Source of the DNA: Portibacter lacus
GTDB taxonomy: Bacteria > Bacteroidota > Bacteroidia > Chitinophagales > Saprospiraceae
Length of the DNA stretch: 64,000 nucleotides
Assembly (NCBI RefSeq): GCF_021533215.1
Contig: NZ_JAJNKA010000003.1
Location: 558,001 to 622,000 of the forward strand
Reading direction: 5' to 3'
The translations under genes and the position numbers were made by a program. Shown here in pieces: positions 54,466-63,124 of this stretch; position 1 is the first letter of the stretch, and every line of letters begins with the position of its first letter. The notes beneath the pieces were generated by a model that ran no database searches, had not been told where the DNA came from, and was given only the letters and a program-made list of their open reading frames with translations.

Positions 54466-55683
54466 ATGAAACTAGCAATCGTAACAGCATACCCACCAAG
54501 TAAAGTAACCTTAAACGAATACGCATACCACTTAGTTAGACAATTCAGACAAAAAGAAAATATAACCGAAATCGTTTTATTGACCGATAAAACAGAAGGT
54601 GAAAAGGACATCGCTTTTACAGAAGATGGTTGCAAAATTACCATCAAAGAATGCTGGGAATTCAATAGCTATACAAATATCATTAATGTAACAAAAGCGA
54701 TCAATGCAACTGCCCCTGACGCGGTATTATTTAATCTTCAATTCATGAAATTCGGAGATAAAAAGATTGCTGCTGCATTAGGCTTAATGTTACCTATGGT
54801 ATGTAAATTGAAAAAGATTCCAAACATTGTGTTGCTACATAACATCCTAGAAAAAGTAGACTTAGGAAGTGCTGGTTTCACAAACAATAAATTCATGCAG
54901 AAAGTGTATGGATTAATTGGAACAACGCTGACACGATTAATTCTTCAAGCGGACACGGTTGCTGTTACCATGCAAAAATATGTAGACATCCTTGAATCAA
55001 AATATAATGCGAAGAATGTAAAATTCATTCCACACGGTACTTTTGAAATTCCAGATGAGCCACAATATGATATTCCGAAATCACCAATGCAAATAATGAC
55101 TTTCGGCAAGTTCGGTACCTATAAAAAAGTAGAAGGGATGATAGAAGCAGTAGAAAAAGTTAGAAAATCTACTGGTCTAGATCTAGAAGTTGTGATCGCG
55201 GGAACAGACAACCCAAATGTCCCAGGTTACTTAGCGAAGGTGCAAGAAAATTACAAACATGTTCCTCAAGTTCGTTTCACAGGTTATGTGGAAGAAAGTG
55301 AAGTTCCTACCATATTCAATGAAAGTGCAGTTGTTGTTTTCCCATACACTTCTACTACTGGAAGTTCTGGTGTATTGCACCAAGCAGGAAGTTTTGGAAA
55401 AGCAGTAGTCATGCCAGACTTAGGTGATCTTGCATTATTGGTTACTCACGAAGGTTACAAAGGTGAATTCTTTGAGCCTACATCAGTAGATAGTTTGGCA
55501 ATTGCCATTGAAAGAATAGTTACGAACGATGACTATAGAATTGAATTAAGTAAGGCCAATTATGAAGCAGCGACGGCATATCCAATGTCTAAGATTGCAG
55601 ACATTTACCTTGATACGTTTCAGGCGATTATGATGGATTCAGATGCAGCAGAAATGAAAGTAGCAAAAGAAGCTATTGCGTAG
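54466..55683 (+). CDS. GT4-type glycosyltransferase
   Basis: A 405-residue cytoplasmic or membrane-attached glycosyltransferase with two Rossmann halves (GT-B fold). The N-terminal half starts MKLAIVTAYPPSKVTLNEYA; the donor-binding C-terminal half shows IMTFGKFGTYKKVEGMIEAV, VRFTGYVEESEVPTIFN and VVFPYTSTTGSSGVLHQAGS, where the usual E-x7-E motif is modified (first Glu replaced within TSTTGSSG). The sugar is unknown. Its end overlaps the convergent hydrolase by 11 bases. Own promoter with shared operator site B. Confidence 0.87.
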   Translation: MKLAIVTAYPPSKVTLNEYAYHLVRQFRQKENITEIVLLTDKTEGEKDIAFTEDGCKITIKECWEFNSYTNIINVTKAINATAPDAVLFNLQFMKFGDKKIAAALGLMLPMVCKLKKIPNIVLLHNILEKVDLGSAGFTNNKFMQKVYGLIGTTLTRLILQADTVAVTMQKYVDILESKYNAKNVKFIPHGTFEIPDEPQYDIPKSPMQIMTFGKFGTYKKVEGMIEAVEKVRKSTGLDLEVVIAGTDNPNVPGYLAKVQENYKHVPQVRFTGYVEESEVPTIFNESAVVVFPYTSTTGSSGVLHQAGSFGKAVVMPDLGDLALLVTHEGYKGEFFEPTSVDSLAIAIERIVTNDDYRIELSKANYEAATAYPMSKIADIYLDTFQAIMMDSDAAEMKVAKEAIA

Positions 55684-57190
55684 ATATATATTTGTAGGAG
55701 GCTTTTCGTTCTCCGTGTTTATTGATAAACCCAAAGTGTTTTTGGGTTTCTTTTCTCCAAGGAAGTCGTCCAACGACTTCCTTCGGTATTTCTGTGAAAT
55801 CATATAAAGTCCAAGACATGAATTGCAAGCCATTCGCTGCTATGATTTCTTGGATTTTCTGATGATAATTTGCTTGATCTTCCTCTGAAGAACCGAAAGG
55901 CTTCCAAAAACCGGAATAATTAGAAATTCCAAACTCTTGCAATACGATAGGCTTGTTAGGAATAGCTGCTTTTAGAACAGCAATACTCGCATCTAAGTCT
56001 TCCAGATTTTCGTAGTAATGAAAGGAAATAATGTCCACTTTATCTTTTAAAATAGTGCCACTTTCTATGTTGGACCAACCGATGGTAACTGGATGAATAG
56101 AATCAACTGACTTTACTAAATCAATCATATTATCAAGCCATGCTATAACATTCTCCTCGCCCCTATTTTCGAAATCTAAGTTAGGTTCATTCTTGATATC
56201 CCAGGCAATGATTGCTTTATGGTCTTTAAATGTGCTTACAATCTTTTCTGCGTGACGTTCATTAAGTGTCCAGTCCAACACCGAATAATCTCCATAAAAA
56301 TCGAAAAGGGTAACCACAACTTTGAGCCTTGTTTCTTCAGCTGCATCCAGCGCAATCTTCAACTTAGCCAGTTTATCTGGATTCACTTCTGCCTTTCCAA
56401 AATCATTATACTGAATAAAAATCCGAATAGAATTTAGCCCTGCTTCTTTGATGAGCATAAAATCTTTAAGTAATAAGTCTTTATCGAATCGATCGCCAAA
56501 CATGTCCCACGGCGTTTCTTGCGGATAATAATTAATCCCTTTTAAATTGATCGTGTCTGTATTAATCGCAATTGTTTCTGGATGGTATGCTTCGACTTCC
56601 TCTTTCACAAAATGTCTAATCCGCCAAAATCCATCTTCAAGCAAGAGAACGATTTTATAATCAGCAACCTCCTTCGTCTTTAGAATGGAAATTCCATCTT
56701 TATAAACACTCTTGTATTCTACTACACCTCGGTCCGTAACCACTGCTAGTTGTCCATCTTCACTGAAAAATTCTAGCGTAGGATGATGAGCCAATGTGGT
56801 CGACTCGATGTTAATTTTTGCTTCCTTATTTAAAGCAATGAATTTGTAAATATTTTCTCGGGCATTATCTGTGAAGTAATCTTCTATTCCGGCAGTGGTA
56901 TTTGTTTTATACGCAACCTGCATCACATACCAAGCATCTAAGTAATCATTCTCGATTCCGTTCAAATTTTCTTCATCGATCGGTCGTCCTTCATTAGTTA
57001 TCGGCGCCCATTGAACGGTAGGAATGTACTGATCGGCCTTTTTAATTTCTGTGTGAAGCATCGAACTTCTGTCTGCTCCAGTGTTGAGGTAGCTAAACAA
57101 AGCACTGACTCCTGAGACAATTAAAGCGATAATGCCTATATAAGAGGCGATTAAAGCAGTGCGTAATATGTTTCTACTGAAGCCTACCAT
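55673..57190 (-). CDS. Membrane-anchored NTF2-like / GH5-type cellulase-like hydrolase
   Basis: A 505-residue protein. One membrane span near the N-terminus (residues about 10-35) anchors it with the rest in the periplasm. Residues about 80-200 look like an NTF2-like fold (DAWYVMQVAYKTNTTAGIED, FWRIRHFV). From about 215 there is a TIM barrel of cellulase (GH5) type: LIKEAGLNSIRIFIQ, acid/base Glu335 in DIKNEPNLDF, HYYENLEDLD and nucleophile Glu419 in VLQEFGISNYSG. Hydrolases of this kind sit in many exopolysaccharide loci (BcsZ, PelA). It is last in a three-gene minus-strand operon, overlapping the Ig-like gene by 7 bases. Confidence 0.83.
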   Translation of the reverse strand: MVGFSRNILRTALIASYIGIIALIVSGVSALFSYLNTGADRSSMLHTEIKKADQYIPTVQWAPITNEGRPIDEENLNGIENDYLDAWYVMQVAYKTNTTAGIEDYFTDNARENIYKFIALNKEAKINIESTTLAHHPTLEFFSEDGQLAVVTDRGVVEYKSVYKDGISILKTKEVADYKIVLLLEDGFWRIRHFVKEEVEAYHPETIAINTDTINLKGINYYPQETPWDMFGDRFDKDLLLKDFMLIKEAGLNSIRIFIQYNDFGKAEVNPDKLAKLKIALDAAEETRLKVVVTLFDFYGDYSVLDWTLNERHAEKIVSTFKDHKAIIAWDIKNEPNLDFENRGEENVIAWLDNMIDLVKSVDSIHPVTIGWSNIESGTILKDKVDIISFHYYENLEDLDASIAVLKAAIPNKPIVLQEFGISNYSGFWKPFGSSEEDQANYHQKIQEIIAANGLQFMSWTLYDFTEIPKEVVGRLPWRKETQKHFGFINKHGERKASYKYISTQ

Positions 57191-58401
57191 AGTTTAATAT
57201 TGTCTATTTTTTTATCCATGCCTGCCGCCTGAATCTGAAATCGATAGTCTCCGTTTTTATAAATATCCTCTTCTAAGTAAAATATTACATATCCTTCTAC
57301 AGAGGTTTTTGGGATAATTTCTAGGAGTTGATCATCCTTATAAATGAATAATTTTACTTGCAGCCCATCCGGAATCATTTGCCCCATAAAACTCTGAAGT
57401 GGGCCCACAGTTAAAGCTCTGTTGTGGTCAGAAAAAGTAAGTTCAAAATCTTCAATGACTTGCTCATAATCTAAAACAACCGAATTACTCTCTGCTATTC
57501 CATCGATCATTGCGGTTACCCTCCAAGTTTCAGCTTTTTCTGGATGTATCATTTTGGCTGTCGCAATACCGCTCAGGGTTGTACCCGAAGAACTTAATGT
57601 ATTTCCATCAGCATTAGCAATTAAAAAATTGACATATGTTCCATCGCTAACTACATTATCGTGCTTGTCTCGAATGATAGAAGTTGAGAAAGTTGTTATT
57701 TGATTTCCATCTGCATAATGGTGTGGTCGATGAGCTGAGATCGAAAAATCAACCGGAATCGCTGCAGCAACATTGATACTGAATTCTTTAGAATCTTCGC
57801 CTAAACAAGAAGATGAAACCAACATGCGGCCACTTTCCCTTTTTGAATATAGATTCTGAAAAGCAATTAAGTGCTTAGTCGCTACTTCTTCACTTTCTTC
57901 CACTTCTAGAAATTGATGCTGCACATTAACCAGCGTATTTTGTGGAAGCGGATTATCTAATGAATCAGTGGGAATAACAACCATCATCGTATAATCTGTT
58001 CCTCCAGCTTCTATACTAGGTGGGCCAATGTAAGTTTCTAAGGAGGCAACCGTATTTATTGGTTCCAAGGTAAATTTTCCAGTAAGTTCGTCTCCTTCCG
58101 ATAAACACTTCCATCGAACGACGCCTATTTTGTCACTGATATTCGAAGGAAGTCTATACCATATTTCATTATCTTTTTCCTCGGGCGACAAGACTGTTGA
58201 TCCATAACTACTGGTCAAGTAGATCAATGGTGATTCCCCTGCAACTTTTGAAAACTTTAATACGATGTCACTGCCTACTTCGTAAGTAGCTTCTAAGTTT
58301 AATCCATTCATATATGAATTACTCGTACTCATCTGAGCAAGGACTAAGCATGATATCAGAATTAGAACTGATAGCAGGAGATATGTGAGTTTTTTCTTCA
58401 T
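57184..58401 (-). CDS. Exported Ig-like (beta-sandwich) protein, possible lipoprotein
   Basis: A 405-residue protein I do not recognise as a named family. The N-terminus is a signal (LTYLLLSVLILISCLVLAQ); LISC could be a lipobox, making it a lipoprotein, or cleavage may follow LAQ. The body appears to be consecutive beta-sandwich domains: about 30-125, 125-225, a Big_1/invasin-like unit about 225-325 (TTFSTSIIRDKHDNVVSDGT, GIATAKMIHPEKAETW) and a last one about 325-405. It lies between the GT-C-like protein and the hydrolase, overlapping both (1 and 7 bases), so the three are probably one machine. Confidence 0.6.
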   Translation of the reverse strand: MKKKLTYLLLSVLILISCLVLAQMSTSNSYMNGLNLEATYEVGSDIVLKFSKVAGESPLIYLTSSYGSTVLSPEEKDNEIWYRLPSNISDKIGVVRWKCLSEGDELTGKFTLEPINTVASLETYIGPPSIEAGGTDYTMMVVIPTDSLDNPLPQNTLVNVQHQFLEVEESEEVATKHLIAFQNLYSKRESGRMLVSSSCLGEDSKEFSINVAAAIPVDFSISAHRPHHYADGNQITTFSTSIIRDKHDNVVSDGTYVNFLIANADGNTLSSSGTTLSGIATAKMIHPEKAETWRVTAMIDGIAESNSVVLDYEQVIEDFELTFSDHNRALTVGPLQSFMGQMIPDGLQVKLFIYKDDQLLEIIPKTSVEGYVIFYLEEDIYKNGDYRFQIQAAGMDKKIDNIKLW

Positions 58402-61400
58402 TAATTAGGACTACCTATATAACTATTCATTTCTATTTTAATATACCCGAAATATGGATCATTGACTTTAATCAAGTGCGATTTCATATGATCTTCTATT
58501 CGATTTTGTACTATTTTCTTAGCGATCGCTTCATTCGGCAAGCCATTTACAAAAATATTCTTCATGTCATCATTAATCACTTCTACCGCTCCTCCATCTA
58601 ATATTTTATAGTCAAATGCTTGTTTTCTCTGTTGGCGAATGCCAGCTTTTACAAATAAATGATCTACCCAGACCATGTTTTGATCTTTATCATAATAAGT
58701 GATCAATAGCTGAGGAATCGTAATTTCTTGAATCCCACTATTAAAAATAACACCGCTTACGGATTCAGTACCTACCTGAATTTCACTCAGGACCATATTT
58801 TTATACAAGTCAGACCCCGACACATTCCCCGCCACTTGTAAATTAAACTTAGTTGGTTGTTCTTCGAATTCAACAGGTGTAAACTCATCAGGATTAAATG
58901 TGTCCGGAATAGAGTCTTCTGTCTTAGACCACGCGATACCTTCGAAGTTAATTCTGAAGCTACTTGATTCCTTAGGCATCAACTTATGTTTCACATGGTA
59001 TTTCGCATTATAAGTTGCTAATTCTTTATTTTCATCATTGTACAAAGTTCCTTTTAAAATAACATCCGCAGGGACATTATCGATGTTTTGAACATGGCCA
59101 ATAATGGCATAATGACCATCATACTTGACTAATTTCGCAGAAACTACTTCTAATACAGGTTGTTTTAACACATCTTCATGATGGGTCTGTTCTGTGGTAA
59201 TTCTTCGTCTACCTTGGTTGTAATACTTGGTAACATTATCTGAATACAATTGATCAGGGGGCAAATCAGAATTTAAGTCTTCGGGATGTAAATACCACTT
59301 GCCATTCAGCCTTGAAAGTTTTCTATAATCTATTTTTTCAATGTTTTCTAGTGGCGTAATCCACTCCGTTATCACTTTAGCAAATGCCGTACTATCATTG
59401 TAATTAGTAATCTCCGTTTCTATCGCATTCATTTTCGCGTAACTGCTTAAAAGGCCATCTGTTACTGAAACTTCTAACATGTATTGGGCAATAGATAAAT
59501 TACTAGCAGGATGAATTAATTGATAAGCCTTGTTAAACTCCTTGAAATCAAGTGCGTCGTAGTAGGAGATCACTGCATTTTCAGGACTTCTTTGTGAGTC
59601 ATTTTTGAGGTATAGAAGATATATTCCATAGCAAACCAATGCAGCTAAAAAGAAGGACCATATATGTGTTATCTTAAGTACACCACTGGAAAACTTATTA
59701 TAGGGTAATGGATACTTTAGAAAGTCTGGAAGTGCTTTGATTCTAGTCTTTAAAGCATTGACCAATAGCATTTGTATATTAAGAATGAAAGCTATGAGCA
59801 CCGTTAAAAACGGTATAATTCCCCAGTGTAATTTTAGCCACTGTGGTATCTTATCTTTTGGTAAAATAGAAGAGACTGGTGGTATATTCAAGCGTTCCCA
59901 TACCATAATCCCATTTTCCAATTGACGTAGTCGCTGCCAACCACAGAAATATAGAATCGGATCATAAAATTTATCGTTCGAGAATATATATTTGAGATTG
60001 TACTTTTCAGGTGTGGTTAAAAATTGCTGAAGAGAGCCAATTCCTGCTACACCTTTAAACTTGGAGTTCTCTAGGCGCTCTATTGGCCGAGTCGTTAATT
60101 CAGGAAGCCTTCTTGCAGAATGATAATTTCCATCGACCGTCATCGCATTCGTCTGTGCGCTTAACCATGCCATTTGATCACCAAATCCAAGTGTCAAAAA
60201 ACGCCACTTATCGTGATCATCTTGATTCAAGAAATTGACAATAGGCAACATTTTAATCTTCTGCGGTTGCGAAGGTCTGAAATAGCCTAAACTCATCGTG
60301 AATATGAACATAAAAACAAAGAGCCCTGCAAGCACTCCACCAATAATCCGATGATATATTGCCCCGAATTTAGATTGGATTAATTCCTTCAGATCTCCTT
60401 CCACGAATCGATAAGCAAACTCACCTAAAATAGGTAACGACATGATTGATGCCCATAGCGTAAAGCGATCTAAGGTCAATATATTAAAAGCTGTTTCTCC
60501 GAGTACTTTCAGTGGAATCGGTGTCGTACCACCCGTTCCTAGCACCGTCAAAATGGTGATAGATAGTCCAAAAAACAAGTAGCGTTTGCTATAATACCTG
60601 TAAAAAATATAGGGAAGTAAGATGAGTAAAACACCCCACGGGATTAAGAAAAACACCAAACCCGAAGACAGAATTTCTAAGAAATTATCTCGAGATCCAT
60701 GTGGAATAGGAACTTGAGTAATCGGATTTGCTTTAGAGTTAATCCAGTATGGTAGAATGCAACCTATGATTAGGACTAGTGAAAGCATTCCGAAACTTAC
60801 AATTCGCTTGAATAACTTTAGAAAACTATTCAGGAAAACCTTGAAAGTAACTTCCTTCATAGATGAAACTTGATCACGGGAAACATCCATTATGACCATT
60901 CCTATTAATGGAAATATAAAGAAGACCATTCCAAAGATAGGTGTCACATGATGAGATGTAACAGTAACTGCAATTAATGAAAGAGAAGTGGCTAGATACC
61001 ATAATTTCCCTGTCTTCAACCAGAGATAAATTTCTGGTAATGAATGCATGAGTACAGAAATACCAATTATACTCGGCAGTTGTCCAAAAATATGCAGTGT
61101 TTCCACGAATGACGATGAAAAAACAGCTAATAATGCAGCGTATCCAGCTACCGTTTTATTAGACGTCATCAGCAAGGCAAAGCGATAGACACCTGTAATA
61201 AAGAGTAAAATCGCGATGATCGCTACGGCAAACATACCGAACTTTAATCCACCAATTAAAGACAGAATTCCTATGCTCTGGTGCACCAGCGGCGGATAAC
61301 TCATTACGGAGAATCCAGTATACCACTCATAATTCCAAGGTTCGAACCAACTATTCGCATAATGATCCGCAAAAAACAAGTGAATTAATGCATCATAAGT

Positions 61401-61490
61401 TGACTCTAAAGTGAAAAATATAGCACTACCATGAAATACTAAACCCAACAGGAGAGCGGCAATCAAGTATTTGTTCGTAATTTCCTTCAT
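58401..61490 (-). CDS. Giant GT-C-like membrane protein (PTPS-related family) with periplasmic C-terminus
   Basis: A 1029-residue inner-membrane protein. Residues 1 to about 575 hold roughly a dozen membrane spans with the pattern of the 6-pyruvoyl-tetrahydropterin-synthase-related membrane family (DALIHLFFADHYANSWFEPW, YPPLVHQSIGIL), thought to be GT-C-fold glycosyltransferases; the Asp in DALIH could be catalytic. One more span near 620 leads to an extracytoplasmic tail: an NTF2-like domain about 650-760 (VISYYDALDFKEFNKAYQLI) and an FxLYD-like beta domain about 785-870 (SAKLVKYDGHYAIIGHVQN). First gene of the minus-strand trio. It may transfer or polymerise the glycan. Confidence 0.7.
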   Translation of the reverse strand: MKEITNKYLIAALLLGLVFHGSAIFFTLESTYDALIHLFFADHYANSWFEPWNYEWYTGFSVMSYPPLVHQSIGILSLIGGLKFGMFAVAIIAILLFITGVYRFALLMTSNKTVAGYAALLAVFSSSFVETLHIFGQLPSIIGISVLMHSLPEIYLWLKTGKLWYLATSLSLIAVTVTSHHVTPIFGMVFFIFPLIGMVIMDVSRDQVSSMKEVTFKVFLNSFLKLFKRIVSFGMLSLVLIIGCILPYWINSKANPITQVPIPHGSRDNFLEILSSGLVFFLIPWGVLLILLPYIFYRYYSKRYLFFGLSITILTVLGTGGTTPIPLKVLGETAFNILTLDRFTLWASIMSLPILGEFAYRFVEGDLKELIQSKFGAIYHRIIGGVLAGLFVFMFIFTMSLGYFRPSQPQKIKMLPIVNFLNQDDHDKWRFLTLGFGDQMAWLSAQTNAMTVDGNYHSARRLPELTTRPIERLENSKFKGVAGIGSLQQFLTTPEKYNLKYIFSNDKFYDPILYFCGWQRLRQLENGIMVWERLNIPPVSSILPKDKIPQWLKLHWGIIPFLTVLIAFILNIQMLLVNALKTRIKALPDFLKYPLPYNKFSSGVLKITHIWSFFLAALVCYGIYLLYLKNDSQRSPENAVISYYDALDFKEFNKAYQLIHPASNLSIAQYMLEVSVTDGLLSSYAKMNAIETEITNYNDSTAFAKVITEWITPLENIEKIDYRKLSRLNGKWYLHPEDLNSDLPPDQLYSDNVTKYYNQGRRRITTEQTHHEDVLKQPVLEVVSAKLVKYDGHYAIIGHVQNIDNVPADVILKGTLYNDENKELATYNAKYHVKHKLMPKESSSFRINFEGIAWSKTEDSIPDTFNPDEFTPVEFEEQPTKFNLQVAGNVSGSDLYKNMVLSEIQVGTESVSGVIFNSGIQEITIPQLLITYYDKDQNMVWVDHLFVKAGIRQQRKQAFDYKILDGGAVEVINDDMKNIFVNGLPNEAIAKKIVQNRIEDHMKSHLIKVNDPYFGYIKIEMNSYIGSPN

Positions 61491-61568
61491 ATAAAGCCTC
61501 AGCTATATCTTCGGTGTAAAGATAAATAAATAAAACAGTGCTGCATTTCTAAATCAACTATAGTTATC

Positions 61569-61639
61569 TACCATTCGTCTACACTTAATTCCACTTAAAC
61601 TAATTTTCATTATTTGAAGAGTCATCTAACGTAACTTTA
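61569..61639 (+). promoter_or_regulatory. Shared operator site C plus -7 box, receiver-GT2 gene
   Basis: TACCATTCGTCTACAC (61569-61584), 11 bases, TAAACTAAT (61596-61604), then TAACTTTA at 61632-61639, one base off TAnnTTTG, 63 bases from the motif start. The ATG is 30 bases further. The gap is shared with the divergent GT-C operon, whose start at 61490 has a TATCTTTA -7-like box on the minus strand. Confidence 0.6.
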
Positions 61640-61669
61640 CATTATCAATAACAAAAAATATATCTTATT

Positions 61670-62851
61670 ATGAAAGTTTTAGCAATCGATGATCAGCAAT
61701 TAGTTTTACTTCCTTTACAGAAACGCCTTGTAGAATTAGGATACGAAGTAAAAATAGAAACTGATGCAGTTAAAGGAATCGAGTTATTCGATACTTTTAA
61801 TCCAGATCTCGTGATTGTGGACATCAATATGCCTGGCGTATCAGGCTTGGAAATTGTTAAACACATAAGATTAACTGAAAAGTCTGAAACACCAATCATG
61901 GTATTATCAGGTGATACAAAAGATGAAACTATTACCGAAGGATTCGAATTAGGAATCGACGATTACATGAAAAAGCCACTAAGCCTAAATGAAATCTGTC
62001 TTCGAGTTAAAAGATTAATTGGAGCGCCAGAATTAGCAGATGTTGCTACTACGAATAATGTAATAATTCAAGAGCGATGTGTAGGTGTAGTGATACCATG
62101 TTATAATGAGGAAGAAAGATTATTGAGCAAAGAGTTCACGGACTACCTTGATGAAAACTCAGGTTACCATTTGTGTTTTGTTAATGACGGTAGTAAGGAT
62201 AAAACATTAGAAGTTTTACATAAACTTCAGAAAGGAAGAGAAGATTATATTTCTGTCTATAATTGTGAAAAGAATGGCGGAAAAGCGGAAGCGGTACGTT
62301 TAGGGATGTTGCATATGGCTAAGAAAGAAGATCTAGATTACATTGGTTTCTTAGATGCCGATTTATCTACAGACTTAGCCGACTTTGATGACTTGGTTAA
62401 AACGATCGAAAATTCCGATTTTAAAATTGTCAGTGGTTCTAGAATTTCAAGAATGGGAGCCAATATTACTAAGGAATCAGCACGTAAAATTATAAGTTTA
62501 ACAATCAACTTCATTATCCGAAAAATCCTAAAAATGGATTTCAAAGACACTCAATGTGGAGCGAAGATATTTCATAAAGATGTAATCGATATTGCATTCA
62601 GTGAAAAGTTCGTAACGCAATGGATCTTTGATGTAGAAATATTTAAGCGTATGAGTCTACATTTCGGATTAAATGAGGCTAAAGCAATGTTATGCGAACA
62701 ACCTCTAAAAAGATGGATTCACGCTGATGGTTCTAAATTATCCATGAAAGACTCTGTAAAAATCGTTGGCCAATTAGCACAAATTGCTTGGGTATACAGA
62801 GGAAACGCAAATAATAATAAAATCAAGCCTAGCCTGGCTATCAATTCATAA
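61670..62851 (+). CDS. Receiver domain fused to a GT2 glycosyltransferase
   Basis: A 393-residue soluble protein. Residues 1-118 are a response-regulator receiver: acidic pair Asp7-Asp8, phospho-acceptor Asp51 (LVIVDINMPGVSG), and switch Lys in YMKKPLS. Residues about 135-370 are a GT-A family 2 glycosyltransferase: VVIPCYNEEERLL, VNDGSKDKTL, NGGKAEAVRLGM, the metal-binding Asp229-x-Asp231 in FLDADLSTD, and DTQCGAKIFHK as in dolichyl-phosphate glucosyltransferases. No membrane span. Phosphorylation should switch or recruit the transferase. The kinase partner is not adjacent; the phosphorelay at 40.6-46.8 kb, which shares the operator motif, is the likely source. Confidence 0.9.
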   Translation: MKVLAIDDQQLVLLPLQKRLVELGYEVKIETDAVKGIELFDTFNPDLVIVDINMPGVSGLEIVKHIRLTEKSETPIMVLSGDTKDETITEGFELGIDDYMKKPLSLNEICLRVKRLIGAPELADVATTNNVIIQERCVGVVIPCYNEEERLLSKEFTDYLDENSGYHLCFVNDGSKDKTLEVLHKLQKGREDYISVYNCEKNGGKAEAVRLGMLHMAKKEDLDYIGFLDADLSTDLADFDDLVKTIENSDFKIVSGSRISRMGANITKESARKIISLTINFIIRKILKMDFKDTQCGAKIFHKDVIDIAFSEKFVTQWIFDVEIFKRMSLHFGLNEAKAMLCEQPLKRWIHADGSKLSMKDSVKIVGQLAQIAWVYRGNANNNKIKPSLAINS

Positions 62852-62936
62852 TAAGACTATTTTAGATTAATGGGCAAGTTTCGAGTAAGCTATTGTTAGC
62901 AAAAATTTACTGGCCTATTTTTCGATTGCTAGTATA

Positions 62937-62988
62937 AATTCATTCAGATACTTTTACATAAAAGGACTGAGTGAATTTTGCTTTTTTA
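62937..62988 (+). terminator. Intrinsic terminator after the receiver-GT2 gene
   Basis: AATTCATTCAG (62937-62947) pairs with CTGAGTGAATT (62967-62977), with one G-T wobble, and inside it CTTTT (62951-62955) pairs with AAAAG (62960-62964). A T-rich tail (TTGCTTTTTTA) follows. It lies about 85 bases after the stop codon. The rest of 62852-63124 shows nothing. Confidence 0.65.
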
Positions 62989-63124
62989 CACCCTTCTCCT
63001 TTTTCTATTCGGCTATCCATTTGAGGTTGTCGAAAGATCGGAACAATATATACACTGATTAAAATTGATTACATCGCTAAAAAAGCGCTGTCATCAAGAG
63101 AATTGTATATTTTGTTTCTGATTA

